Positions 35,418-43,491 of a stretch of 64,000 nucleotides of DNA are shown here, in pieces. The stretch lies in contig JABTTW010000004.1 of NCBI GenBank assembly GCA_015075745.1, forward strand, positions 1 through 64,000, given 5' to 3'. The first letter of the stretch is position 1, and each line of letters starts with the position of its first letter. The position numbers and the translations under genes were made by a program. The DNA is from Planctomycetia bacterium. Its GTDB lineage: Bacteria > Planctomycetota > Phycisphaerae > UBA1845 > UTPLA1. The notes below the pieces were generated by a model. It saw only the letters and a list, made by a program, of their open reading frames with translations. It was not told the DNA's origin and searched no databases.

Positions 35418-36559
35418 AGAATGTCGGATGAACCGGTGGAAGATCGGAGGGTCCGTTTGGCCAGAAACGCGATGATGATGGCCAGGACAAAGCAGGCCAG
35501 TGACATGTAAACGATGCGTTTGACGCCGGTGATCGGGAAGTCGCTCAACAGCATTCCGCCGACCCAGGTGGCGCCCATGATGGACAAATTGAAGACGCTG
35601 GATTGCACCGAAGTGGCCACGTCTTTGGCTTCTTCAACCTGTTTGCTGACGGCGGTCTGATACATCGTCACCAGCGGGCCAAAGGCCAGGCCCCAAAGGA
35701 AAAACGCGATATGCGAGATGACGATGGTCCCATCAAAAGCAAGGAACATGGCCATGGAAATCGCGCCAATGGCGAGCATGACCACGATCAGGGGGCGCAA
35801 ATAGGCGTCAATATATTTCGCAGAACCAATCACCGAGATCACCGACCCTATTCCAAAGATCAGTAGCGCCAGGCCGATGCCGCCCGCGAAGCCGATCATC
35901 TCTACCAACAAGGTGATGTAAGTGTAGATGCCGTAGTGGGCCGCGACTGACAAAAAGGTCAAAAGCAAGACGATCAGGATGGAGGGCATTTTCAGCGCCG
36001 CCAGGGGCGAATTGCTCTTGTTGAGCTTCTCGCCTTTCACCGCTGGCAAATAGAAATACGACAGCACGGCAATGACTGCGACAATCATCCCCAGAACCAT
36101 GAAGACGCTCCGCCAGCCGAATTTGAGGCCGATCGCCGTCATCGCCGGCAGGCCGATGCTGATGCCCAGGGTGTTGCCCGACATGATGACCGTGATGGCC
36201 TTGCCATGCATGTTGTCGGGGACCAGCCGCGTGCCGTAGGCCGCGATCATCGGCCACATCACGCCCGCGCAAATGCCGCCGACGATGCGGAAGGCGATGA
36301 TGACCGCATAGGACGACGAGAGGCCGACGACGATATTGGAGGCCGCGAACCCGATCAGCAGCGCCATTAGCAGCGTTTTGCGGTTGAAGGCGAGAGTGGC
36401 ACTGATCAGTGGAATGGCGGCGATGGCGGAAGCCAACGCATAAACACCGACCAGAAAGCCAACCTCGCTTTCCTCAATGCCCAGCCCCGCGGTCATTTGC
36501 GGCAAAATGCCCGACGGCACCAACTCGGACAGAATACCGACAAAGGTAACACTGGCCAT
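35414..36559 (-). CDS. MFS transporter, probably for nucleobase or related substrate
   Basis: This major facilitator protein has about eleven visible membrane helices, with the MFS cytoplasmic loop (NRKTLLMALLIGF) and GICAGVMWPMIAAYGTRL. The ATG at 36559 falls inside what should be the first helix: upstream the frame stays open with LSTISKSSEKQTFSWFVFGL but offers no ATG, GTG or TTG, only a CTG at 36619 (residue 20 upstream). The natural start may have been lost or may be non-standard. Overlap with codA suggests uptake of cytosine or a similar compound. Confidence 0.82.
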   Translation of the reverse strand: MASVTFVGILSELVPSGILPQMTAGLGIEESEVGFLVGVYALASAIAAIPLISATLAFNRKTLLMALLIGFAASNIVVGLSSSYAVIIAFRIVGGICAGVMWPMIAAYGTRLVPDNMHGKAITVIMSGNTLGISIGLPAMTAIGLKFGWRSVFMVLGMIVAVIAVLSYFYLPAVKGEKLNKSNSPLAALKMPSILIVLLLTFLSVAAHYGIYTYITLLVEMIGFAGGIGLALLIFGIGSVISVIGSAKYIDAYLRPLIVVMLAIGAISMAMFLAFDGTIVISHIAFFLWGLAFGPLVTMYQTAVSKQVEEAKDVATSVQSSVFNLSIMGATWVGGMLLSDFPITGVKRIVYMSLACFVLAIIIAFLAKRTLRSSTGSSDIL

Positions 36560-36796
36560 CAGGCCGAAGACAAACCATGAAAAGGTCTGCTTTTCGCTGG
36601 ATTTGGAAATTGTAGACAGGTTGGTCTCCGTAGCTGCGAATGCTTTTATTTCTTCCCTTCTCGAAGCAAGGGCGCATTCCTTCTACGTCTAATGCCGGGG
36701 TATCAATTGACTCCGTGCGCACCAGCTTTTTGATTGCGAATTCCTGGATGCCCTTTGCAGGAGAACTTTCAACCATAACCGGAATTCAGGTTGCCG

Positions 36797-37036
36797 TCAA
36801 AATGCAGTTTCGATGCCGTCCAACGCTCTGGCCACCGCGATGCCGACGAAGCCTCCGCCGACAACGAACACATTTGGCAGTGGCTTTGAAGTCATGTTCC
36901 TTCCGTCCGCCGAATGAAGGAGTCGTTCAACGTGTCCAGCCGCAAGTGTCCATTGCCGCGCATTCTATCCGGCGTTGTTTACGATTCCGTGCGGATCGAT
37001 GAGGAACGTCTTGGCGACGCCCTCGTTAAAGTCGGC
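36797..37036 (-). pseudogene. Relics of a flavoprotein oxidoreductase and a redoxin-like gene
   Basis: Two short fragments on the minus strand. At 36797-36895 the reading is MTSKPLPNVFVVGGGFVGIA.., the N-terminal FAD-binding loop (GGGxxG) of an NDH-2 or similar FAD oxidoreductase, cut off after 32 codons by a stop. At 36965-37036 the reading ADFNEGVAKTFLIDPHGIV resembles the strand and loop of a thioredoxin-like or peroxiredoxin gene and is closed on both sides by stops. Both look like leftovers of genes removed or truncated near the IS1380 insertion. The second assignment is weak. Confidence 0.45.
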
Positions 37037-37098
37037 CTAGCCGCGCGGGGCTTCGTTGAGTGAACTTTCCCCCGCAACGGATCCAGGTCACGAGTTAG

Positions 37099-37115
37099 CC
37101 CGAATATTTCATCAG
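37099..37115 (+). repeat. IS1380 left terminal inverted repeat
   Basis: CCCGAATATTTCATCAG, preceded by the TTAG target copy at 37095-37098. It matches the reverse complement of 38673-38689 at 16 of 17 positions. Confidence 0.85.
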
Positions 37116-37207
37116 GTCGGCGTTGAATAGGAATAGAAAAAGCCTCGAAGCCTTGTAGACTGGGGTTTCTTAAGAACATTCCGGTCCATAGGCAGGGAGG
37201 CTTTTTC

Positions 37208-38551
37208 GTGACAGACTGTAACAGCAAACCGATGTTCTTTTCCAGTCTCGGCCGCAAGAAAATCGTGGCCGATTTCACAGGCGGAACGCTCACCTCAGAC
37301 GCCGGGGGTCTGCTGCTTCGGGAGGTCGAGCGGCGTCTGGGCCTGGTCGATCAACTGGCCGGGGTCATCAACGACCCGCGTGATCCGGCCCGAATTCAAC
37401 ATGACCAGCGGGTCATGCTGGCCCAGCGCATCTTTGCCATTGCGATGGGCTACGAAGATCTCAACGACCATCAAGCCCTGCGGAGCGATCCCGTGCTGGC
37501 GGTCCTGACCGGGCGGCCGCCGAGCGCGGATGAGCCGCTGGCCAGCAGTCCGACCTTGTGCCGGCTGGAGAACCGCGTCACGCGCGGCGACCTGGCACGA
37601 ATGTCGCGTGTGCTGGTGGAGCAGTTCATCGCGTCCTATGAATCGCCGCCGGAGGAATTGATCCTCGACTTCGACGCGACCGACGATCCGATCCACGGCA
37701 ACCAGGAAGGCCGCTTCTTCCACGGCTATTACGACCACCACTGCTTCCTACCGCTGTATGTGTTCTGCGGCTCGCGGCTGCTGGTCTCCTACCTGCGGCC
37801 CAGCAACATCGACGGGGCCCATCACGCCTGGCCCATCCTGAAGCTGCTGGTGCAGCGCTTGCGACAGGCGTGGCCCGGGGTGCGGATCATCGTCCGCGGG
37901 GATTCCGGCTTCTGCCGCCGGCGAATGATGAAATGGTGCGACCGGCACGGCGTCAAGTACGTGCTGGGCCTGGCCCGCAACACCGTCCTGGAGAAAGCGG
38001 CCGAGTCCTTCATGCAGGCGGCCGAGGCCCAGTTCGCCACCACGCAGCAGAAGGTGCGGAACTTCCACGAGATCGAGTACGCGGCGCAGACCTGGGATCG
38101 CCCGCGCCGCGTGATCGTCAAGGCCGAGCGGCTGGTTCAGGGGCCCAACGTTCGATTCGTGGTGACCAACCTGACCGACCGCACGCCGAACGATATCTAC
38201 GACGGTCTGTACACGGCCCGCGGCGACATGGAGAACCGCATCAAGGAGCAGCAGCTCGGGCTCTTCGCCGATCGCACCAGTTGCCACGCCTTCCTGGCCA
38301 ATCAGTTCCGGCTGCTGTTGTCCTCGGCGGCCTACGTCCTGGTGGAAACGCTGCGCCGCACGGCCCTGGCCGGCACCGAACTGGCCGAGGCCCAGGTGAA
38401 CACCATTCGCCTGAAACTCCTCAAGGTCGCCGCGCGGGTGGTCGTCTCCGTGCGCCGCGTCGTACTGCGACTGTCGAGCAGCTGCCCCCTGCAGGACCTG
38501 TGGCGATCCCTGGTTCCACGACTCCGCCTGATCCCGCCCGCCCCATCATGA
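37208..38551 (+). CDS. IS1380-family transposase
   Basis: This 447-aa transposase starts at a GTG with GGGAGG upstream. Catalytic residues are visible: DFDATDDP (first Asp), VRGDSGFCRRRMMKW (second Asp) and YTARGDMENRIKEQQLG (Glu), the IS4-like DDE fold with the YREK-type spacing of IS1380. SDAGGLLLREVERRLGL near the start is typical of the family. Intact length. The gene fills almost the whole element (37099-38689) and would move it by cut and paste. Confidence 0.92.
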   Translation: MTDCNSKPMFFSSLGRKKIVADFTGGTLTSDAGGLLLREVERRLGLVDQLAGVINDPRDPARIQHDQRVMLAQRIFAIAMGYEDLNDHQALRSDPVLAVLTGRPPSADEPLASSPTLCRLENRVTRGDLARMSRVLVEQFIASYESPPEELILDFDATDDPIHGNQEGRFFHGYYDHHCFLPLYVFCGSRLLVSYLRPSNIDGAHHAWPILKLLVQRLRQAWPGVRIIVRGDSGFCRRRMMKWCDRHGVKYVLGLARNTVLEKAAESFMQAAEAQFATTQQKVRNFHEIEYAAQTWDRPRRVIVKAERLVQGPNVRFVVTNLTDRTPNDIYDGLYTARGDMENRIKEQQLGLFADRTSCHAFLANQFRLLLSSAAYVLVETLRRTALAGTELAEAQVNTIRLKLLKVAARVVVSVRRVVLRLSSSCPLQDLWRSLVPRLRLIPPAPS

Positions 38552-38672
38552 CCCGAAAAACAACCTGATCACCGCTTGGGGGTAAGGGGGCCCTGCGCGC
38601 TCCAACCTCCACCTTCGTCCCTCCGCTCACGCACAAAGCCGAAAAACTCCGTCCATCACCATTCGAAGATCA

Positions 38673-38689
38673 CTGATGAAATATGCGGG
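38673..38689 (-). repeat. IS1380 right terminal inverted repeat
   Basis: The reverse complement reads CCCGCATATTTCATCAG and is followed by the second TTAG at 38690-38693. Confidence 0.85.
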
Positions 38690-38810
38690 TTAGGATCAGA
38701 GTCGCTGCACTTGTACCCAAAGTTAATCCATTCTCAGGGCGAGAAATCGGCCATCATCCGGTTGGGTAGAGGACTTACACCTCCGAGTAGCCGAACATGC
38801 TCGGCACACA

Positions 38811-38939
38811 AGCCAAACACCCGAACGTCTCCGTCCGGGCGTCGCGTGTTAGCCTGTGGGTCGGCCGATTTCACATCCGGCCTTTCAACGAGAGGGAACC
38901 CAACGCACTTCAAACAATCGGACGCTCGCAACAGAGACA
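38811..38939 (-). repeat. 129-bp direct repeat, copy 1, with GNRA hairpin on the minus strand
   Basis: About 89% identical to 43125-43253 over 129 bases without gaps. On the minus strand it contains a hairpin at 38818-38841 (arms CGCCCGGACG and CGTTCGGGTG, loop GAGA) in which two pairs are G-T wobbles; copy 2 has the perfect version. A small frame (FPLVERPDVKSADPQ..) runs through both copies, but differences are spread evenly over codon positions. The pair flanks the third sigma/kinase unit. Its origin is unknown to me. Confidence 0.75.
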
Positions 38940-39029
38940 TTTTTATGTCCGCACTTCGGTACCCGGCCTCAATGTCTCGGGCTTAATATTTCGTTAAGCC
39001 GCAGTCAGTTGCGCACGCTGCTCACCTGC

Positions 39030-39119
39030 CTAGGCCTCCGTCCCTCCTTGGGTGATCAGCCAATACAATTCACACAGCCTGCTCACGATCTCTTCTGCCT
39101 TGAAACGATTCCTGCTCAT
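39030..39119 (-). pseudogene. IS3-family OrfA N-terminal relic
   Basis: The minus strand reads MSRNRFKAEEIVSRLCELYW followed by nine codons and a stop. It matches the N-terminal helix of IS3-family OrfA (MxRKRxTxEEIVxKLREAE). AGGAAAGGTC precedes the ATG. The rest of the gene is missing. Downstream of kinase 3, it was left by an element related to the relics at 19395 and 27953. Confidence 0.55.
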
Positions 39120-39247
39120 GACCTTTCCTCCATGATCAAACCCCGAATCCTAACTATGGAGCTGGACCAGTTTCTGGGGGAAGGTCACGACGGCCAGATC
39201 GAGAAGGCAAGGGTCGAAAAAACTCCATTGAGAACTCCGGCCCTCTT

Positions 39248-42145
39248 CTAACTCGGTCTTAATGATGTTGGCTGCGTCGTCGCTTGCCAGGTGTCGAGCT
39301 TGTCGCGCCAGGTGGCGGCCTTCTCACTGTAGCCCAAGCCTGGTTCCGCCAAGTCCCATACGGCATAGAAGGTGATCAGACGGTTCAGGGCGGCGGCCCG
39401 TGCGGCTTCCGGCGCCTGCGATTGCAGTTCCTCGGCAAGGAGCAACGGTTCTGCCTCGGCGCGACGGTCCTGCGCGACGAGGCAATCGGCGAGGGCGTTG
39501 CGGGATTCGGAAATTTGGGTTTGCTTGGCGGACGGGTTGGCCAGTCGCGCCTCGAGGGCCTCGCGATAGAGCGTCTCGGCGTCGCCTTGTCGCCCCTGAT
39601 TCATGACCGCATTGGCGACGAGCATGATTACTGCGGAAGTGCGGTTGTCCCCCGCTGCGTAGTTCGCGCGGGCCCAATCAAGCAACGCGCGGTATTGATC
39701 TTCGGCGCCGGCGTAGTCCCGGGCGGCGTCGAGAAAGGAGCCGAGGCTGAAGTTGCTGTTGAGGGTCGTACGGTGGCCGGCTCCGAGCTTTTCGGTGTTG
39801 ATATCAACCGCGAGGCGGGAGAGTGGGATGGCGTCGGAGATACGGCCCGCCTGCTTGTAGATCCAGGCCAGCTCCTCTAATGCGGAGGCGGTTCGCGGAT
39901 GGCGATCTCCAAAGAGCTGACGGTGTTGCTCGATGGACTGGTTGCCGAGTGATATGGCTTCGTCGAATTGCTTCCGATCTGAAAGCAGGCTGGCAAGGTT
40001 TGATAGACTCAGGGTGACGTCTGGATGCACTTCGCCGAAGAGACGGCGGCGCATGGCCAAGGCCTCGCGTGCAAGCGCCACGGCCTCCGCTGGATTCTCG
40101 CGATTTCGCCCCATGACGATGGAGAGTCGATCGAGTGCCCCAGCAAGAGTCTCGGAATCGCCTGCGCCGGTGAGCGCCCTTCGCCCATCCAAGACCTTTC
40201 GAAATACCGACTCAGCCTCCTTCGAATCATTCACGCGGAAGAGGACACCGCCGACACCACTGAGTGCGGTCAAGGCGTCGTCGGTTTCGCCCGCCCCTGC
40301 GCCACAGTACATGTCGTAGGACTCCTGGAAGGTGGCCTTGGCCTCGTCGTAGCGGCCCGTGGATTCGAGGACTTTCGCGAAGTCGATCAGCGCCCGGGCG
40401 ATGGCGATGGAGTTCTCACCGGGGATTCCGCGCAAAAGTTCAACGGACCGGCGAGCGGTCTGCTCGGCCTTGTCGTAGACTGCCAGTTCATTGTAGACCA
40501 CCGCGATGATCCGAAGGAGGCGACTGGCGACGGTCGGCTCGGTCGAAAGCTCCTTCTCGACGCGTTCGGCGGTGCCGTCAACGATTTCCCGCAGCAGCGT
40601 GGTATCCCGCCCCAGCGCCACTCCCGGACCAACTCCCTTTAGCATCGAGACGAGAAAGTCCGTGACTTGCTTCGAGGTTTGGGCTTCGGCAACGGCTTTC
40701 GCTTCGGCGGCGATGGCCAGATCCCGCTGTTCGCGCGCCTGCAGGAAGCCGCTGAAGGCGAGGCCCGAACCGACGATGATCGCCAGAGCGATCAAGGCCC
40801 CCGCTGTGACCGGGCTCCGATGGCGCCGGACGAACTTGCGCATCCGGTAGACGGCACTGGGGGGCGCCGCCACCACCGCTTCGCCGGAAAGATACCGCTG
40901 GATGTCCGCCGCCAGATCGTTTGCGGTTTCATAGCGCCGCGAGCGATCCTTCTCCAGACATTTCATTGCGATCCAATCGAGATCGCCACGAATCAGCTTG
41001 GACAATCTTGTCGGCTCGGTCTTGCGGCTGGCGGCGACCGAGGGCAGATCTTCCTTCATCGTCGACAACCGTGCGCTGGGCGTGGGTGGCTCGACCTCGC
41101 GGATGATCCGCTGAATCTCCGCATACCCCGCGCTGAGCAGTGTCTTGATGTCGAACGGCGTCGAGCCGGTCAGCAGCTCGTACAGCAAAACGCCGAGGCT
41201 GTAGACATCGGTACGCGTATCGATATCGAGTTCGGAAAGGCCGGCTTGTTCCGGGCTCATATAGGCCGGTGTGCCGATCATCTGGCGGAACTCGGTGAAC
41301 AGCGTCTTTTCCGTGAGACGGCCGCCGGTGGCCTTAGCGATACCGAAGTCGATGACCTTCACCGTAGGTTTGTCGTCATGCCGGGAGACGAGGACGTTGT
41401 TTGGCTTGATATCGCGATGGATGATTCCTTTCTGGTGGGCATGCTGCACGGCCTGGCAAACGGAAATGAATAACTCCAGTCGATCATGCGGTGAGAGGTT
41501 GTGGGTATCGCAGTAGGTGGTGATCGGCACGCCCTTGACCAGCTCCATGACGAAGTAGGGCCGGCCGGTGTCAGTCGCACCGGCGTCGAGAACCTTGGCG
41601 ATATTGGGATGATCCATGATCGCCAGGGCTTGCCGCTCCTGCTCGAAGCGGGCGATCACCTGGCGCGTGTCCATACCGAGCTTGATGACCTTAAGCGCCA
41701 CGCGTCGACGAACCGGTTTTTCCTGTTCGGCCATATAGACCGTACCGAAACCACCCTCACCGATGACTTGGAGAAGTTTGTAATGACCAATGATTGTGCC
41801 GATGTCCGTTGCGTCGTCCGAGAGGTCGGCCATGTCTCGGGATGAGAGGTGAACGGCGCCTTCGCCGCCACTGGGTCGGGTAATGTCCAGTCCAGGCGCA
41901 GTGTCCGACGTGATGGCGTCGCTGATATTGGAAACAGGTGGCGCTATTTGATGGGCGATTTCGCCGCCCGGCGTCTTCAAAAAGTCGCCGAGCTCGCCCT
42001 CTGCCAAGAGCAATTTCTCGACGCGCGTCCGCAGCGCCGTATCACTGCCGCAGGCGCGGTCCAAATAGGCTATGCGCTTGGCAGGGTCCGCGATCTGACG
42101 GGCCTCGTAAAAGATCGATTCTGTGTCGAGAGGTCTGTCGGCCAT
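39248..42145 (-). CDS. Membrane Ser/Thr protein kinase with TPR tail (pair 3)
   Basis: This 965-aa kinase starts at the ATG at 42145 (GAGGATGG upstream, MADRPLDTESIFYEAR); a frame to 42169 adds eight residues. The N-terminal 60 residues (DRACGSDTALRTRVEKLLLAE) are the small helical domain common in planctomycete kinases. The kinase domain has GEGGFGTVY, VALKVI, HRDIKPNN, DFGIAKATGG and SPEQAGLS. A membrane helix (GALIALAIIVGSGLAFSG, about 470) precedes a TPR/coiled C-terminal half. It sits 138 bp downstream of sigma factor 3, convergent with the IS1380 side, and the pair is bracketed by the 129-bp repeats. Confidence 0.9.
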   Translation of the reverse strand: MADRPLDTESIFYEARQIADPAKRIAYLDRACGSDTALRTRVEKLLLAEGELGDFLKTPGGEIAHQIAPPVSNISDAITSDTAPGLDITRPSGGEGAVHLSSRDMADLSDDATDIGTIIGHYKLLQVIGEGGFGTVYMAEQEKPVRRRVALKVIKLGMDTRQVIARFEQERQALAIMDHPNIAKVLDAGATDTGRPYFVMELVKGVPITTYCDTHNLSPHDRLELFISVCQAVQHAHQKGIIHRDIKPNNVLVSRHDDKPTVKVIDFGIAKATGGRLTEKTLFTEFRQMIGTPAYMSPEQAGLSELDIDTRTDVYSLGVLLYELLTGSTPFDIKTLLSAGYAEIQRIIREVEPPTPSARLSTMKEDLPSVAASRKTEPTRLSKLIRGDLDWIAMKCLEKDRSRRYETANDLAADIQRYLSGEAVVAAPPSAVYRMRKFVRRHRSPVTAGALIALAIIVGSGLAFSGFLQAREQRDLAIAAEAKAVAEAQTSKQVTDFLVSMLKGVGPGVALGRDTTLLREIVDGTAERVEKELSTEPTVASRLLRIIAVVYNELAVYDKAEQTARRSVELLRGIPGENSIAIARALIDFAKVLESTGRYDEAKATFQESYDMYCGAGAGETDDALTALSGVGGVLFRVNDSKEAESVFRKVLDGRRALTGAGDSETLAGALDRLSIVMGRNRENPAEAVALAREALAMRRRLFGEVHPDVTLSLSNLASLLSDRKQFDEAISLGNQSIEQHRQLFGDRHPRTASALEELAWIYKQAGRISDAIPLSRLAVDINTEKLGAGHRTTLNSNFSLGSFLDAARDYAGAEDQYRALLDWARANYAAGDNRTSAVIMLVANAVMNQGRQGDAETLYREALEARLANPSAKQTQISESRNALADCLVAQDRRAEAEPLLLAEELQSQAPEAARAAALNRLITFYAVWDLAEPGLGYSEKAATWRDKLDTWQATTQPTSLRPS

Positions 42146-42283
42146 GTCATCACCATCCTCTGCTGGCAAAACGTACCCAGACGGGCCGAATTCTCGTCAG
42201 GTCGCGATCCGTATGCGTACTCGCCGCACCAAGTCAAGCGCCAAATCGCACGAAATCACCTCATCGATGGAAGAATAATCATG

Positions 42284-42859
42284 TCAGAGGTGCTCCGCCG
42301 CAGCCTTGTCGCGCAGCTCAGTATACAGGTATACTCGCGCGTAGGCCCAGTACCGATCGGCGGTGGAGGTTGAGATGCGCAGGAACGCGGCCGCCTCCGG
42401 CAGACTCATCCCGCCGAAGAAACGGAGCTTCACCAGTTCCGCCTTGACAGGGTCTTCCGCAGCCAGCTTGGTCAAGGCTTCATCGAGATCGAGGATTTCA
42501 TCCGGTACCGCATCAATCGTCACGTCCGCGGTGGTGAGATCGAAACGCCGCCCACCGCCGCCTCTTTTCTGACGTTTCTTGGCCCTAACACATTCGATCA
42601 GTATGCGCCGCATCGCTTCCGACGCTGCAGCCAGAAAATGGGCTCGACCATTCCATCGCCGTTCGTCGTTGCCGACCAATCGGACGTAGGCTTCGTGGAC
42701 AAGGGCCGTCGCTTGCAGCGTTTGCCCCGGCTTCTCTTGGGCTAAGCGCTTGGCCGCAAGACCGCGGAGTTCTTGATAGACGAGCGGCAGGAGGTCGGGC
42801 GATGCCTTGGCATCACCAGCCTCGATGGCGATAAGAACGCGGGTGATGTCGGTATCCAC
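42284..42859 (-). CDS. ECF-type RNA polymerase sigma factor (pair 3)
   Basis: I start at the GTG at 42859 (191 aa, VDTDITRVLIAIEAG); the frame runs to 43003 but upstream of this point it enters a terminase-tail relic and the 129-bp repeat region, so longer starts are unlikely. The sequence is of the Sigma70_ECF type (PF07638-like): LLPLVYQELRGLAAKRLAQE, LVHEAYVRLVG, RAHFLAAASEAMRRIL and the HTH LRFFGGMSLPEAAAFLRIS. It is followed 138 bp later by kinase 3. Regulation by that kinase is likely by analogy with pairs 1 and 2. Confidence 0.85.
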   Translation of the reverse strand: MDTDITRVLIAIEAGDAKASPDLLPLVYQELRGLAAKRLAQEKPGQTLQATALVHEAYVRLVGNDERRWNGRAHFLAAASEAMRRILIECVRAKKRQKRGGGGRRFDLTTADVTIDAVPDEILDLDEALTKLAAEDPVKAELVKLRFFGGMSLPEAAAFLRISTSTADRYWAYARVYLYTELRDKAAAEHL

Positions 42860-42965
42860 AGGCCCATCATCGGTGATGGAGGCGTTAAATCCAAGGGGAT
42901 TGCATTCTCGACATTTCCACCCGCCGTGTCGACCTGGGTGGCGTCGCCTGAGCCCTTTTGTTGTG

Positions 42966-43037
42966 CCCCTCACCACGGAACCAGAAACACGCGGGGGTTG
43001 CATTCGCCCTCATCGAGGAGAGTTCGACCCAGGCCCA
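42966..43037 (-). pseudogene. Distant relic of the terminase 3' end
   Basis: The minus strand reads MGLGRTLLDEGECNPRVFLVPW. It echoes the end of the large terminase at 54005 (MGLGRAVLDEGEFIPGVYVV). The 72 bases match 53849-53920 at 66 positions. It lies directly upstream of sigma factor 3 and 10.8 kb from its partner, in the same orientation. Confidence 0.65.
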
Positions 43038-43124
43038 TGGCCAAGCCAACGTCGCGCGCGATTCGGCAAGAGACAAAAGGCAATTCGCCTCGTCGCGCAA
43101 ATCCTTGCGACAACGGGCGTAAAA

Positions 43125-43253
43125 AGCCAAACGCCCGAACGTCTCCGTTCGGGCGTCGCGCGTTAACCTGTGGGTCGGCCGATTTCACAACCGGCCTTTC
43201 AACTAGAGGGAAGCCAACACTCTTCAAACAAGAGGATGTGCGCAACAGAGACA
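43125..43253 (-). repeat. 129-bp direct repeat, copy 2, with perfect GNRA hairpin on the minus strand
   Basis: Second copy of the repeat at 38811-38939. On the minus strand the hairpin 43132-43155 is CGCCCGAACG, loop GAGA, CGTTCGGGCG with all ten pairs Watson-Crick, and it is followed by GTTTGGCTTTTT, which would also fit an intrinsic terminator. It lies between the terminase-tail relic and the IS256 element. Confidence 0.75.
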
Positions 43254-43491
43254 CTTCGACATGAACGGTATGGGTTAGCAAAGGTTGAATGCCAATGGAT
43301 GCCCTATGTCGTCATGTCCGCGATTATCCCTGCGATGTGGGACGCGATCCATTTTCAATACAGCCGTCCGCTACTCCCAATCGTGCGGACGTCTGTTTTC
43401 CTTCGCCCAACCAACAAACAGAGCCCGCCGGTGTGGCGGGCTCAAGGTTCCCACTCTCGGGCCGGAGAGTTGAGAACGGAGGCTCTCATGG

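Larger units (their letters stand above)
37099..38689 (+). mobile_element. IS1380-family insertion sequence with 4-bp TTAG duplication
   Basis: This 1,591-bp element is bounded by inverted ends: CCCGAATATTTCATCAG at 37099-37115 and its near copy at 38673-38689 (16 of 17 positions). A direct TTAG duplication lies at 37095-37098 and 38690-38693, the size expected for IS1380. It carries one full transposase. The duplication is perfect and the ends are almost perfect, so the insertion is probably recent. Confidence 0.9.
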
